DNA from: Massilia horti
GTDB taxonomy: Bacteria; Pseudomonadota; Gammaproteobacteria; Burkholderiales; Burkholderiaceae_D
Direction: 5' to 3'
DNA length: 64,000 bases
Assembly: GCF_004614195.1 (NCBI RefSeq)
Contig: NZ_SPUM01000031.1
Coordinates: forward strand, 1-64,000
In this document: in pieces, positions 1 through 9,544 of the stretch
Layout of the letters: each line of letters opens with the position of its first letter
Position numbering within the stretch: the first letter of the stretch is position 1
Notes under the pieces: model-generated
Seen by the model: only the letters and a program-made list of their open reading frames with translations
Told to the model about the DNA's origin: nothing
The model's database searches: none
Made by a program: the position numbers and the translations under genes

Positions 1-52
1 CTACGTTCGCGAACCGCGTGCGCACAGGTCCTCGGCGGCCCCGCGCCCCCTA
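1..52. repeat. Palindromic intergenic repeat, right half-unit, cut by window edge
   Basis: The half-unit contains ccgcgtgcgcacaggtcc and ends in ccctac. It is nearly identical over about 40 bases to the right half of the repeat at 10498-10540, including the same GGCGGCCCCGCGC interior. It lies immediately downstream of the leftward gene ending at 61. The left half is presumably outside the window. Confidence 0.75.
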
Positions 53-60
53 CGCGGGTT

Positions 61-576
61 CTACTCCTGCCCGCCGCCCTTGTGCGCCGCCACCAGGGCG
101 CGCAACGCGTCGGCCTCGTCGCCCTTGAGGCAGCGGAACGGGATCGGCAGCGTGCCGCGCTTTAAGACCATCATCAGGCCGCGCGCGTAGCTGCGCAGCC
201 CCATCACGTCGTCCCAGCCGATCAGCGACACGCCGGTATCGCTGGTGCGCACGATACCATGGTCGTCGATGGTGAATTCATACATGCGCCGCGCGCGGCG
301 CAGCAGCATGAAGTTCAGCGCCGCACCAAGCGTGCTTTTGATCCGCATGTAGACGTTAACCGGCCAGCCAATGCGGCGCCGGCGGATCAGGAACCCGGTG
401 TGCTGCCACATGAAGCTGACGTATTCGGAAAGCGAATAACGCACCCAAAAATGCAATTCGCATGGGGCACAGCCGACAGACAGCGCCAACGCCAATGGCG
501 CTTCCGCGGCGGTCGCCGCGATTTCGGCACATTCTGCCGCCTGTTCGGCCGGCGCTTGGCGATTCGACCACAACAT
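61..576 (-). CDS. YcxB-like conserved protein of unknown function
   Basis: The 171-residue protein has a C-terminal half (about residues 95-165) that looks like the YcxB-like domain: a short beta-rich module with EFTIDDHGIVRTSDTG, a central GWDDV and a FRCL segment near the end. The N-terminal part contains WVRYSLSEYVSFMW. A strongly hydrophobic membrane segment is not obvious, although many YcxB-like proteins have them. It is transcribed leftward, separately from waaA, whose stop is 47 bases upstream. The family is recognised from memory of its pattern and the function is unknown. The first 40 or so residues are low-complexity and the true start could be further in. Confidence 0.65.
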   Translation of the reverse strand: MLWSNRQAPAEQAAECAEIAATAAEAPLALALSVGCAPCELHFWVRYSLSEYVSFMWQHTGFLIRRRRIGWPVNVYMRIKSTLGAALNFMLLRRARRMYEFTIDDHGIVRTSDTGVSLIGWDDVMGLRSYARGLMMVLKRGTLPIPFRCLKGDEADALRALVAAHKGGGQE

Positions 577-622
577 GCGCCCCCCTTTCGTCTACTCACT
601 CAAAAGAGAATGGTAACAAACC

Positions 623-1903
623 CTAGGAAATTATTTGTCGCAAGAGTTCAACAGTGCGCACGGTGGCGCCCCGGTGGCGGGTCGCGAAGGCCAGCCCATG
701 CTCGCCCATCTCCGCGCGCTGCGCCGGATCGGCAAGCAGGCCTGCTGCCACGCGCAGCAGTTCATCGGCGTCAAACACGCGCAGCGCGGCAGCCGCCGCC
801 ACCGCTTCCTCAGTCGCCTGCTGGAAGTTGAAGGTGTGCTGGCCGACCAGCACCGGCTTGCCGACTGCGGCCGCTTCGATCAGGTTCTGGCCGCCCAGCG
901 GCAGCAGGCTGCCGCCGATGAACGCGCAGTCGCACGCGGCGTAATAGGCGAACATCTCGCCCATCGAGTCGCCCAGCAGCACGTCGGCGGTGATGTCCGC
1001 GGTAACGGCGGCCCGGCCCAGCTGCGAACGGCGCTGCACCGTCAGGCCGCGCGCCTCGACCATATGCGCCACTTCGTCGAAGCGCTGCGGATGGCGCGGC
1101 ACTACCGCCAGCAGCATGCCGGCCGGGCGCGACGGCATGCGCAGGTAAGCATCGAGGATCAAGGCCTCCTCGCCGTCGCGCGTGCTGGCGCATAGCAGCA
1201 CCGGGCGCTGCCCGATCCGCGCACGCAGCCAGGCGCCAGTTTCGAGCGCGGCGTCGGGCACGACCACGTCGAACTTGATGCTGCCCGTAACCGTGACGTT
1301 GGGCGCGCCGAGCGAACGGATGCGCGCGGCGTCGGCTTCGGTCTGTGCTGCGGCCAGCGTGATCGCACGTGCCGCGTCACGCATCAGGCGGCCGAAGCGC
1401 TCACCGCGCCGCAGCGAGCGTTCCGACAGGCGGGCGTTGACCAGCGCGACCGGTACGCGCCGCTCATGGCAGGCTTTGATCAGGTTCGGCCACACCTCAG
1501 TCTCCATCAGGATGCAGGCCGCGGGCCGGAAATGGCGCAAAAAGCGTTTCACCATGAAGCCGGTGTCGTATGGCAGATAGGACTGCACCACGCGCTCGCC
1601 GTGGCGCGCGAACAGTGCCCGGCCGGTGGCGCGCCCGGTGGGGGTCATGTGGGTAAGCAGGATGCGTCCGTCAGGCCATGCGCGCAGCAGTGCTTCGACC
1701 AGCGGCTCGGCCGCGCGGGTTTCGCCGACCGAGACGGCATGCACCATGATCGTATGCCGGCCAGGCAGCGGTTTGCCGTAAAAGCCAAAACGTTCACCCA
1801 GATGCGCGCGGTAGCCCGGCTCCTTGCGGCCACGCCACCACAGGCGCACGAGCACGGCAGGCAGCGCCAGCCACCAGAGGAGCGAGTACAGCGCGCGAAT
1901 CAT
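623..1903 (-). CDS. waaA: 3-deoxy-D-manno-octulosonic acid (Kdo) transferase
   Basis: WaaA (glycosyltransferase family 30) transfers Kdo from CMP-Kdo onto lipid IVA at the inner membrane, starting the lipopolysaccharide core. The 426-residue length is normal. An N-terminal hydrophobic anchor (residues about 4-20) is followed by HLGERFGFYG, a conserved early motif. METEVWPNL and the C-terminal GGSLLPLGGQNLIEAAA donor-site segment are both characteristic. Its start ATG overlaps the waaC stop by four bases, and manB lies just upstream of waaC, so manB-waaC-waaA form one leftward operon for core synthesis. I see no anomaly. Confidence 0.95.
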   Translation of the reverse strand: MIRALYSLLWWLALPAVLVRLWWRGRKEPGYRAHLGERFGFYGKPLPGRHTIMVHAVSVGETRAAEPLVEALLRAWPDGRILLTHMTPTGRATGRALFARHGERVVQSYLPYDTGFMVKRFLRHFRPAACILMETEVWPNLIKACHERRVPVALVNARLSERSLRRGERFGRLMRDAARAITLAAAQTEADAARIRSLGAPNVTVTGSIKFDVVVPDAALETGAWLRARIGQRPVLLCASTRDGEEALILDAYLRMPSRPAGMLLAVVPRHPQRFDEVAHMVEARGLTVQRRSQLGRAAVTADITADVLLGDSMGEMFAYYAACDCAFIGGSLLPLGGQNLIEAAAVGKPVLVGQHTFNFQQATEEAVAAAAALRVFDADELLRVAAGLLADPAQRAEMGEHGLAFATRHRGATVRTVELLRQIIS

Positions 1904-2883
1904 GCACGCACCAGGAGCTGGCGCGCGGCGGCTATCACGTCAACGGCCGACGGCGGCGCGCCGGTGTCGCCCAGGTTGATGATACGCGGCGACCAGTTGC
2001 CCTCGGTTTTCCAGCGCGGCGAATCGCAGTAGATTTCGACAGTCGGGCGCAGGAAGGCCGCGGCGATGTGGGTGAGGCCAGTATCGACACCGATCGCCAG
2101 GTCCGCATGCTGGGCCAGCTTTACCGCGTCCGTCATCGACAGTTTGGGCAGCACGCGCGCGTTGGGCAGCTGCGCGGCGATCGCCTCTGCTTCGCGCTTT
2201 TCCTTTTCCGAGCCCCAGGGCAGCAGCACCGGCATCGGGGCGAGCGCCTTGCCGGTTTCGATCCAGTTGGCGGTGGCCCACTTCTTGGCGTCGCGCGCGG
2301 TCCCGTGAAAGAACACCGCCCAGGGTTCTGACGGCATCCATTCTGGGCGCGGTGCCGCTGGATCTGGCGCGGGCAGGCCGAAGTCGGGCAGGCTGTCGAC
2401 TTGGTAACCGAGCGCGCTGGCCGCGACCTCGCGTCCGCGCGTGACCGCATGCGCGCGCGGCTCGACCTTGACGCTGTGGCTGTGGAAGATGCGCGACAGG
2501 CTCTCGTAACCCGACCCTTCGCTGGCGTTGCCCATGCCGTACTTGTGGCCGCCCACTTTGGTGTGCGCCGCGCCCATGATCAGGCCGGTCTTGATCAGCC
2601 CCTGGGTATCGAACACGTAGTCGTATTGTTCCGCGCGCAGGTCGCGGACAAACGCCTTGATCTCGGCGCGGGTGGACGCTTTGAGCAGGCTCTTGCGCCA
2701 GCGCCGCAACGCGAACGGAATGATTTTTCGAACGTGCGGGTTCAGGCGCACCAGGCTCACGTAGCCCTCTTCCACCACCCAGTCGATCTTTGCATCGGGA
2801 TGGTGGCGCAGGATGTCGGCCACCATCGGCAGGTTGTGCAGCACGTCGCCGAGCGACGACACACGCACCAGCAGGATATTCAA
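1900..2883 (-). CDS. waaC: Lipopolysaccharide heptosyltransferase I
   Basis: WaaC (GT9) adds the first L-glycero-D-manno-heptose to Kdo in the LPS inner core, on the cytoplasmic face of the inner membrane. The 327-residue protein begins MNILLVRVSSLGDVLHNLP, the canonical GT9 start. It has the C-terminal nucleotide-binding motif GVDTGLTHIAAA and a central WGSEKEK donor-site segment. It starts 12 bases after the manB stop and overlaps waaA by four bases. This supports the heptosyltransferase I assignment rather than WaaF. Confidence 0.94.
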   Translation of the reverse strand: MNILLVRVSSLGDVLHNLPMVADILRHHPDAKIDWVVEEGYVSLVRLNPHVRKIIPFALRRWRKSLLKASTRAEIKAFVRDLRAEQYDYVFDTQGLIKTGLIMGAAHTKVGGHKYGMGNASEGSGYESLSRIFHSHSVKVEPRAHAVTRGREVAASALGYQVDSLPDFGLPAPDPAAPRPEWMPSEPWAVFFHGTARDAKKWATANWIETGKALAPMPVLLPWGSEKEKREAEAIAAQLPNARVLPKLSMTDAVKLAQHADLAIGVDTGLTHIAAAFLRPTVEIYCDSPRWKTEGNWSPRIINLGDTGAPPSAVDVIAAARQLLVRA

Positions 2884-2895
2884 TCGTTTCTCACT

Positions 2896-4278
2896 TCAAA
2901 ACGGCAGCCGGGCGTCCGGTTTCGCGGCCAGGATCACGTCGCGGAACTGGCCCTGGATGCGCTCCAGCGCGAGAGGGGTTTCGGCTTCGAAGCGCAGCAC
3001 AACGACCGGCGTGGTGTTGGACGAGCGCGCCAGGCCAAAGCCGTCGGCGTACTCGACGCGCAGGCCGTCGATGTCGACGATGCGCTCGGCGCCCGGGAAT
3101 TGAGCTTGCTGGCGCAGCTTGTCGATCAGCGCGAAGTTCTCGCCTTCGGCAAGCTGCAGGTGCAGCTCCGGCGTACTGCTGGAGATCGGCAGCGCATTCA
3201 GCAGCGCCGACGGGTCGGCCACGCGGGTAAGCAGCTCGAGCAGGCGCGCGCCCGAGTACAGGCCGTCGTCGAAGCCGTACCAGCGGTCCTTCCAGAAGAT
3301 ATGCCCGCTCATCTCGCCGCCCAGCGGGGCGCCGGTTTCTTTCAGCTTGGCCTTGACCAGAGAGTGGCCGGTCTTCCACATCAGCGGCTGGCCACCATGC
3401 TCAGCGATCCATGCGCCCAGGTGGCGCGTGCACTTGACGTCGTACAGGATCTGCGCGCCCGGATGGCGGGCCAGGACATCGGCCGCGAACAGCATCATCT
3501 GGCGGTCCGGGAAGATGATCTGGCCGTCCTTGGTGACGACGCCCAGCCGGTCGCCGTCGCCGTCAAACGCGAGGCCGATCTCGGCATCGGTGCTCGCAAG
3601 GCACTGGATCAGGTCCTGCAGGTTTTCCGGATGGGCCGGATCGGGATGGTGATTGGGGAAGCTGCCATCCACTTCGCAGAACAGCTCGATCACCTCGGCG
3701 CCCATCGCCCGGAACAGCTCGGGCGCAAATGCGCCGGCCACCCCGTTGCCGCAGTCGACCGCGATCTTGATCGGACGCGCCAGCTTGACGTCGCCGACGA
3801 TGCGCTCGATGTACGCAGCGCGGATGTCGTGGGTCGAGTAGCCGCCCCGCTGCGCGGCAACGCTGCCATCGTGCGCGGCGATCGCGTGGTACAGCGCCTC
3901 GATCGCCTGGCCATGGATCGCTTCGCCGGCCAGCACCATCTTGAACCCGTTGTAGTCGGGCGGGTTGTGGCTGCCTGTGACCATGATGCCGGAACGGGTG
4001 CCCAGCACATTGGTGGCGAAGTACAGCATCGGGGTGGCGACCATGCCCAGGTCGATCACGTCCACGCCGGCGTCCTGCAGGCCGGCGGCCGTTGCTGCGG
4101 CCAGGTCGGGGCCGGACAGGCGGCCATCGCGCCCGATGGCGACCTGGCGCTCTCCCTTCGCCAGCGCGGCGGCGCCGAACGCGTAGCCGATTTTGCGGGC
4201 AATGCCGGCGTCGAGTGTGCTGCCGATCACGCCGCGGATGTCATAAGCCTTAAAAATCGTTTTTGACAGAGCAACCAT
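2896..4278 (-). CDS. manB: Phosphomannomutase/phosphoglucomutase
   Basis: This 460-residue alpha-D-phosphohexomutase (AlgC/ManB type) interconverts hexose 1- and 6-phosphates and supplies sugar-nucleotide synthesis for LPS and exopolysaccharide. The phosphoserine loop is TGSHNP, the metal-binding loop is DGDGDRLG, and GGEMSGHIF is the sugar-binding loop. I place the start at 4278 (MVALSKTIFKAYDIRG) because the family begins about there and an AAGG lies upstream. A longer reading frame to 4323 adds 15 unconserved residues. It is the first gene of the manB-waaC-waaA operon. The exact substrate preference cannot be read from sequence; algC or pmm are alternative names. Confidence 0.9.
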   Translation of the reverse strand: MVALSKTIFKAYDIRGVIGSTLDAGIARKIGYAFGAAALAKGERQVAIGRDGRLSGPDLAAATAAGLQDAGVDVIDLGMVATPMLYFATNVLGTRSGIMVTGSHNPPDYNGFKMVLAGEAIHGQAIEALYHAIAAHDGSVAAQRGGYSTHDIRAAYIERIVGDVKLARPIKIAVDCGNGVAGAFAPELFRAMGAEVIELFCEVDGSFPNHHPDPAHPENLQDLIQCLASTDAEIGLAFDGDGDRLGVVTKDGQIIFPDRQMMLFAADVLARHPGAQILYDVKCTRHLGAWIAEHGGQPLMWKTGHSLVKAKLKETGAPLGGEMSGHIFWKDRWYGFDDGLYSGARLLELLTRVADPSALLNALPISSSTPELHLQLAEGENFALIDKLRQQAQFPGAERIVDIDGLRVEYADGFGLARSSNTTPVVVLRFEAETPLALERIQGQFRDVILAAKPDARLPF

Positions 4279-4443
4279 GTTCTTGACCTTGGAAAGTGAT
4301 GCGGACCAGGCCGCAGCCGGCACGGCAGGCTGAAGGAGCCGGCCGCCGATTGGTGGGATAACAGCAGGAGATATTGTAGCGGTAAGCGGGAGAGCGGCAA
4401 GCCGGGCCCGGACAAATGCCAGGCCCGCCGGCCGGATTGTGCG

Positions 4444-4755
4444 TCAGACGCGCAGCTTGTCGAGCGACTTGCCGCCTTCGACCCATTCCTTGACCCATTT
4501 CGGCTGGCGGCCACGGCCGGTCCATTGCTGCGCTGCGTTCTCAGGGTGGCGATAACGCACGGCGACCGAGCCGGTTTTGGCGCCACGGCCGCTGCTGGTG
4601 ATCAGGTCTTTCAGAGGAACTCCGACGCGCTGGGCAATTGCCTGGATCTGCTCACGCGCACGCTGGACTTCTTCCTGCTCACGCTTTTTCATTTCCTGCT
4701 TGATTTGGTCCTGCAGGTTGCGCAAATCACCAATCGACATATTTGAAAGGTCCAT
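4444..4755 (-). CDS. hns: H-NS family nucleoid-associated protein
   Basis: The 103-residue protein has an N-terminal coiled-coil oligomerisation region (residues 5-50, rich in Q, K, E and R) and a C-terminal DNA-binding domain ending with WTGRGRQPKWV, the AT-hook-like motif (TGRGRxP) of H-NS/BpH3-type proteins. Three successive ATGs occur (4761, 4758, 4755). GAGGA is properly spaced only from the last, so I choose 4755. H-NS proteins silence AT-rich and horizontally acquired DNA, and bacteria of this group carry several copies. It sits alone between the LPS core operon and the rhamnose/glycan genes, so a local role in silencing surface-polysaccharide genes is possible but unproven. Confidence 0.9.
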   Translation of the reverse strand: MDLSNMSIGDLRNLQDQIKQEMKKREQEEVQRAREQIQAIAQRVGVPLKDLITSSGRGAKTGSVAVRYRHPENAAQQWTGRGRQPKWVKEWVEGGKSLDKLRV

Positions 4756-4835
4756 CATCATTCCTCGGAAAGTTGGGGGTGAAACAGATTTTAAGCGAAA
4801 ACTCACCAAATGTCTCAAAATACTACGGCGCTCGC

Positions 4836-5936
4836 TTAATGCCAGTCCTTCTTGTGCCAAATCAGCCAGCGTGGGGACTTAAATCGAACAATACGCGCAT
4901 ACAACCATACGTAACTGATAATGAACAACAAACAGAAGATTATGAGTACCGCCGTATTCTGCCAGAACACCGTAGCCGGGATAACCGCCATCAGGGAAAA
5001 AAACCACAGATAGGGCGAAGTCCGGGCATTGCGCTTCATCAGCGCCCGCGCTTCTTTGCGGCCCACCGTCCATTGCACAATCCGCCTGAAGATAAGGCTG
5101 TGCAGGTGAATTCCGTCGGGCATCGCCGGCGATTTGCCGCGCACGAACATGCGACGATAAGCCGAAAACACCGTTTCGAATGCGGGATAAATCAACAGCA
5201 GCGCGGCGTACCAGGTCGAGACCTGCGGGTTGCGCATTACCAGCAACAGCGCCAGTTCCCCCAGCATGAAGCCGATAAAGTAGGCGCCGCCATCGCCGAG
5301 GAAAATCAGCCCGACCGGGTAATTCCAGATCAGGAAGCCGGCGGTGGCGCCCGCCACCATCAGCGCCGTCACCAGGATAAACATATCCCCCACCTGCAGC
5401 GCCACGTAGGCGAGCGATGCCAGCATGAAGATCGTGACCACGCTGGCCAGGCCGTTAAAGCCGTCGATGATGTTAATCGCATTCGCGATCCCGGCCACTG
5501 CCAGCACCGTCAATGGCAGCATGATCCAGACGCTGGTCAAATGCAGCGAACCGAACGGGAAATCGATACGCCCGACTTTTGCGTCCAGCAGCAAATAACC
5601 CAGCAGCGCGGCGACCATGGTCAATACCAGCCGCCTGGAGGCACGCACCGAGCCGGTATAGTCCTCTACTATGCCGCCGATAAATGCGGCAAATGAACAA
5701 AACACCAGCGCCACCAGCCAATGGGTGAGTGCGGGTACACGCCATGCTGATATTCCGGCACTGATTGTTACCGCAAGGAAAATCGGCAAACCGCCGATCC
5801 GGGCAACCGAATGCGCATGGACTTTCTGGACGCCGCCGAAATTGGAATCGAGGGCGGGTGCGTGCAATATGACCTGCTTAATCACCAGCAAGGTCAACAG
5901 CGCAGAGACGACAAAGCTCACGAGAAACGAAAACAT
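4836..5936 (-). CDS. WecA/MraY-type undecaprenyl-phosphate sugar-phosphate transferase
   Basis: This polytopic inner-membrane enzyme of 366 residues has about ten hydrophobic segments. It is expected to move a HexNAc-1-phosphate from a UDP-sugar to undecaprenyl phosphate, initiating O-antigen or another surface glycan. Visible family motifs are NAINIIDGFNGLA (Asp-rich catalytic loop), FLGDGGAYFIG and the cytoplasmic DGIHLHSLIFRR (HxH, nucleotide-sugar recognition). It lies downstream of the rhamnose operon in the same direction, after a 215-base gap with its own candidate promoter. It may be wecA or a paralogue; the sugar cannot be assigned. Confidence 0.85.
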   Translation of the reverse strand: MFSFLVSFVVSALLTLLVIKQVILHAPALDSNFGGVQKVHAHSVARIGGLPIFLAVTISAGISAWRVPALTHWLVALVFCSFAAFIGGIVEDYTGSVRASRRLVLTMVAALLGYLLLDAKVGRIDFPFGSLHLTSVWIMLPLTVLAVAGIANAINIIDGFNGLASVVTIFMLASLAYVALQVGDMFILVTALMVAGATAGFLIWNYPVGLIFLGDGGAYFIGFMLGELALLLVMRNPQVSTWYAALLLIYPAFETVFSAYRRMFVRGKSPAMPDGIHLHSLIFRRIVQWTVGRKEARALMKRNARTSPYLWFFSLMAVIPATVFWQNTAVLIIFCLLFIISYVWLYARIVRFKSPRWLIWHKKDWH

Positions 5937-6003
5937 TTATTTTCTTTATGGGCACTTTCTTCATGGCAGGCTCGTGCCCTGCCCCTGCGGGAAGCGCAAG
6001 CAG

Positions 6004-6031
6004 CTTATTGGGTAGAGGGCAGCGTTGTCAA
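6004..6031 (-). promoter_or_regulatory. Candidate sigma-70 promoter for the WecA-like gene
   Basis: On the minus strand TTGACA (6031-6026) is followed after 16 bases by AATAAG (6009-6004), about 70 bases upstream of the WecA-like start at 5936. The -35 is perfect and the -10 matches four of six positions. It would let the gene be expressed independently of rfbBACD. Confidence 0.45.
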
Positions 6032-6151
6032 TACGCTCATGCATATTGTACCCGAAGCGAGTTTCGCCCTCGAACACGACAGTTTATCTTGTACTGGAAG
6101 ATTTAGATTGAGGCAAATCGCAATTTGCCGGATCTGGCGCGCGAGCTGCAC

Positions 6152-7009
6152 TTATTTCAGGCAAAGCCGCAGCGCTTCCTGCCAATGCGGGATGCGGCAA
6201 AAGCGCGAGCGCACCAGGCTTGAATCGAGCTGCGAATTGCGCGGGCGGCGCGCCGCCGTGGGATAGTCCTGGGTCGCAATTGGCGCGACACGGCAAGGGG
6301 TATCGGTCGCGGCAAAGATCTCTTGCGCGAAATCGCTCCATGTGGTCTGCCCGTGGCAACTCAAGTGGTAAAGGCCGCTGTTCTCCTCCCACCAGGACGG
6401 TCCCCCGGCCTCGGCCTGGGTCAGGATGTCGGCCGTGGTCTGGGCCACCGTGCGGCTCCAGTTCGGAGCGCCGTGCTGATCTGAAACGACCCGCACTTCC
6501 CCGCGCTCGGCGGCAAGCCTCAGCATCGTGCGCAAAAAATTATGACCGCGCATGCCGTAGACCCAGCTGGTGCGCAGGATCAGGTGGGCAATGGCGGCGT
6601 CGGCCACGGCCTGTTCGCCCAGCAGCTTGGTGTGGCCGTAGACATTGAGCGGCGCGGGCGCGTCGGTCTCCACGTAGGGGCCGTCCTTGCTGCCGTCAAA
6701 TACGTAGTCGGTCGAATATTGCACCATGGCCGCACCCAGCCGGCGCGCCTCCTCCGCCATCACCGCCGGCGCTTCGGCATTGATGCGCCGCGCCAGCTCC
6801 GGCTCGCTTTCCGCCATGTCCACCCCGGTGTAGGCGGCCGCATTGACGATCAGGCCAGGGCGCACCGCGCGCACCGCCTCGCGCACCCGGTCCAGGTCCG
6901 CCAGGTCCATGTGCGTGCGGTCAAGCGCCACCACCGTGCCCAGTCCCTGCAGGCAGCGCTCGAGCTCGTAGCCGACCTGTCCGCGCGCGCCAAGCAGCAA
7001 GATCCTCAT
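6152..7009 (-). CDS. rfbD: dTDP-4-dehydrorhamnose reductase
   Basis: RfbD/RmlD uses NAD(P)H to reduce dTDP-4-keto-L-rhamnose to dTDP-L-rhamnose, the last step of the pathway. The 285-residue protein starts MRILLLGARGQVGYELE (Rossmann GxxGxxG-type motif). It has STDYVFDG and the YGHTKLLGE catalytic YxxxK. The start at 7009 overlaps the rfbC stop (ATGA), which fixes the N-terminus; the longer open frame upstream lies inside rfbC. It is the last gene of rfbB-rfbA-rfbC-rfbD. Confidence 0.95.
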   Translation of the reverse strand: MRILLLGARGQVGYELERCLQGLGTVVALDRTHMDLADLDRVREAVRAVRPGLIVNAAAYTGVDMAESEPELARRINAEAPAVMAEEARRLGAAMVQYSTDYVFDGSKDGPYVETDAPAPLNVYGHTKLLGEQAVADAAIAHLILRTSWVYGMRGHNFLRTMLRLAAERGEVRVVSDQHGAPNWSRTVAQTTADILTQAEAGGPSWWEENSGLYHLSCHGQTTWSDFAQEIFAATDTPCRVAPIATQDYPTAARRPRNSQLDSSLVRSRFCRIPHWQEALRLCLK

Positions 7010-7551
7010 TCGACCGCCTCCGCCAAAGCGAACGGCCGGCCTTCCCGGTCCTTGGGCGAGACGATCGGCGCGCCGCTCAAGGGCCAGTCGATCCCGAGCG
7101 CCGGATCGTTCCACATCAAGGTACGCTCGTTTTCCGGCGACCAGTAATCGGTGGTCTTGTACAGGCATTCGGCATGGTCGCTGGTGGCGAGAAAACCGTG
7201 GGCGAAACCGGGCGGTACCCAGATCTGGCGCCGGTTCTCGGCCGACAGTTCGGTCACCACCGCACGGCCAAAGGTCGGCGCCGCGCGGCGCATGTCGACC
7301 ACCACATCGAACACGCTGCCGGCCACCACCCGGATCAGCTTTGCCTGCGGGCGGCCGACCTGGTAATGCAGGCCGCGCACCACGTTCTGCGCCGACCGCG
7401 AGTGATTGTCCTGAACGAACTGCGGATGCAACCCGGTCAAATCGGCAAAACGCCGGACATTGAAACTTTCGAAGAAAAAGCCGCGTTCGTCGCCAAATAC
7501 CTGCGGTTCGAACACGAGCACTTCGGGGAGCGCGGTCTGGATCAGCTTCAT
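7006..7551 (-). CDS. rfbC: dTDP-4-dehydrorhamnose 3,5-epimerase
   Basis: RfbC/RmlC epimerises dTDP-4-keto-6-deoxyglucose at C3 and C5. The 181-residue cupin has the family features FFFESFNVRRFADLTG, the substrate-binding QDNHSRSAQNVVRGLHYQ, and WVPPGFAHGFLATS with the catalytic-site histidine. Translation is coupled on both sides: the rfbA stop and rfbC start share a base (TAATG), and the rfbC stop overlaps the rfbD start. Confidence 0.96.
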   Translation of the reverse strand: MKLIQTALPEVLVFEPQVFGDERGFFFESFNVRRFADLTGLHPQFVQDNHSRSAQNVVRGLHYQVGRPQAKLIRVVAGSVFDVVVDMRRAAPTFGRAVVTELSAENRRQIWVPPGFAHGFLATSDHAECLYKTTDYWSPENERTLMWNDPALGIDWPLSGAPIVSPKDREGRPFALAEAVE

Positions 7552-8432
7552 TAAAACACCTTGTCGTTCAGGACCTGCAGCAGGTATTGGCCGTAGCCGG
7601 TCTGGCTCAAAGGTTCAGCCAGCCGTTCGAGGGCGCCGGCATCGATAAACCCTTTGCGGTATGCAATCTCCTCGGGCACCGCAACCTTCAATCCCTGGCG
7701 CTTTTCGATCGCCGCGATGAACTGCGAGGCATCGAGCAGCGACTCGTGGGTTCCCGTATCGAGCCATGCCATTCCGCGCCCCATCACCTCGACCCGCAGC
7801 CGGCCGCAATCGAGGTAGGCGCGATTGACGTCGGTGATCTCGAGCTCCCCCCGGCCTGATGGCCGGATCGTGGCCGCGATATCGCACACCTGGCTGTCAT
7901 AGAAATACAGGCCGGTTACCGCGTAATTCGATTTCGGCTGGCGCGGCTTTTCCTCGATCGACAGCGCCTGCCGGTCCGGACCGAATTCGACCACGCCGTA
8001 ACGTTCCGGGTCAAGCACGTGATATGCAAACACCGTGGCCCCAAGCTCGTGCGCTCCCGCCGCGGCCAATTTCTGGTCCAGCCCGTGGCCGTAATAGACA
8101 TTGTCGCCCAGGATCAGCGCCGACGGCGCGCCGGCCAGGTAATCGCGGCCGATGATAAAGGCTTGGGCCAGCCCTTCCGGCGCCGGCTGCACCGCATAGG
8201 CCAGGTTGATGCCCCACTGCGAACCGTCTCCGAGCAATTCGCGAAAGCGCGGCAGGTCGCGCGGTGTGGCAATGACGAGAATATCGCGTATCCCCGCCAG
8301 CATCAGTGTGCTCAAGGGATAGTAAATCATCGGCTTGTCGTAAATCGGCAGCAACTGCTTGGACACGCCGACCGTCATGGGATACAAGCGCGTGCCGGAA
8401 CCGCCGGCCAGGATGATTCCCTTGCGTCTCAT
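7551..8432 (-). CDS. rfbA: Glucose-1-phosphate thymidylyltransferase
   Basis: RfbA/RmlA makes dTDP-glucose from dTTP and glucose 1-phosphate, the first step to dTDP-rhamnose. The 293-residue protein begins [18 protein letters not shown], the nucleotidyltransferase signature, with [18 protein letters not shown] just after it. EKPRQPKSN and the C-terminal [14 protein letters not shown] are also typical. The start at 8432 overlaps the rfbB stop as ATGA. A longer frame reaching 8486 lies within rfbB and is not needed. Confidence 0.96.
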   Translation of the reverse strand: MRRKGIILAGGSGTRLYPMTVGVSKQLLPIYDKPMIYYPLSTLMLAGIRDILVIATPRDLPRFRELLGDGSQWGINLAYAVQPAPEGLAQAFIIGRDYLAGAPSALILGDNVYYGHGLDQKLAAAGAHELGATVFAYHVLDPERYGVVEFGPDRQALSIEEKPRQPKSNYAVTGLYFYDSQVCDIAATIRPSGRGELEITDVNRAYLDCGRLRVEVMGRGMAWLDTGTHESLLDASQFIAAIEKRQGLKVAVPEEIAYRKGFIDAGALERLAEPLSQTGYGQYLLQVLNDKVF

Positions 8433-9475
8433 TGCGCAGCTCCGAGCGGTGCGCGATAAGCCCCCGCCTGCACCCGCGCTACCCAATCCGCGTGCGCGAG
8501 ATACCAGCGCACGGTTTTCTCGATTCCGCTGGCAAACGTTTCCTCAGGCTTCCAGCCGAGTTCACGATGGATTTTCGTGGCATCGATCGCATAGCGCCGA
8601 TCGTGCCCCGGGCGGTCGGCGACATATTCGATTTGCGCGCGATAGCTATGCGGTTTCAAAGCCAGCCGGTCAAGGACATCGCACAGCGTGTGCACCACGT
8701 CGATATTCGCCATTTCGCTGGCGCCGCCGATGTTGTAGACCTGCCCCGGAACTCCCGCCTGCAACACGCGCTCCAGCGCCGCGCAGTGATCAAGCACATG
8801 CAGCCAGTCGCGCACTTGACGACCGTCGCCATACACCGGCAATGGCTTGCCCGCCAATGCGTTGACGATCATCAGTGGAATCAGCTTTTCCGGAAACTGG
8901 TAAGGACCGTAATTGTTCGAGCAGTTCGTGATAAGCGCCGGGAGGCCATAGGTATGGCACCAGGCGCGTACCAGATGGTCGGATCCGGCCTTGGAAGCCG
9001 CGTACGGGCTATTGGGCGCGTAGGCGGTCGATTCGGTAAAGGGCGGGTCGCACGGCCCCAGCGAACCGTAAACTTCATCGGTCGACACGTGCAGCAAGCG
9101 GAACGCGGCGCGCGCGGGTTGGTCGAGGCCGTCCCAGTAGGCGCGTGCAGCTTCCAGCAGGGCAAACGTGCCCTCGACATTGGTGCTGATGAATTCGCCA
9201 GGCGCGAGGATCGAGCGGTCGACGTGGCTTTCCGCCGCGAAGTGCACGATCGCGCGCGGGCGGTGTTCAAACAGCAGCGCGGCCAGCAGCGAACGGTCGC
9301 GGATGTCGCCATGCACGAAGCGATGGCGCGGATCGTCCGCGACGCTTGCCAGGTTGTCCGGGTTGCCGGCGTAAGTAAGTTTGTCGAGGTTAAGGACGCT
9401 CTCATCGTGGCGTGCCAGCCAATGCAGCACGAAGTTCGAACCGATGAAACCGGCCCCTCCAGTTACCAAAATCAT
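8429..9475 (-). CDS. rfbB: dTDP-glucose 4,6-dehydratase
   Basis: RfbB/RmlB converts dTDP-glucose to dTDP-4-keto-6-deoxyglucose using bound NAD. The 348-residue SDR-family enzyme has [20 protein letters not shown] at the N-terminus, the [10 protein letters not shown] catalytic segment and [14 protein letters not shown] with the YxxxK pair. [14 protein letters not shown] is the typical substrate-binding region. It is the promoter-proximal gene of rfbBACD and is divergent from apaH; the 69-base gap should hold both promoters. The rhamnose is presumably for O-antigen or another surface glycan. Confidence 0.96.
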   Translation of the reverse strand: MILVTGGAGFIGSNFVLHWLARHDESVLNLDKLTYAGNPDNLASVADDPRHRFVHGDIRDRSLLAALLFEHRPRAIVHFAAESHVDRSILAPGEFISTNVEGTFALLEAARAYWDGLDQPARAAFRLLHVSTDEVYGSLGPCDPPFTESTAYAPNSPYAASKAGSDHLVRAWCHTYGLPALITNCSNNYGPYQFPEKLIPLMIVNALAGKPLPVYGDGRQVRDWLHVLDHCAALERVLQAGVPGQVYNIGGASEMANIDVVHTLCDVLDRLALKPHSYRAQIEYVADRPGHDRRYAIDATKIHRELGWKPEETFASGIEKTVRWYLAHADWVARVQAGAYRAPLGAAQ

Positions 9476-9544
9476 TTAGTATCCCGTGAAGGGTTAGAAA
9501 CCAGGCCACAATTCTATGTGAAACCTGACATTATCAAAAAAGGC

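Noticed and set aside
2401..4266. 621-residue plus-strand open frame
   Set aside because: It lies antisense to manB and waaC, both clear enzymes with full motifs. High GC leaves such shadow frames open.
9168..9374. Several short frames opposite rfbB and elsewhere
   Set aside because: They overlap well-identified genes fully and show only Ser/Arg/Ala-rich shadow composition.
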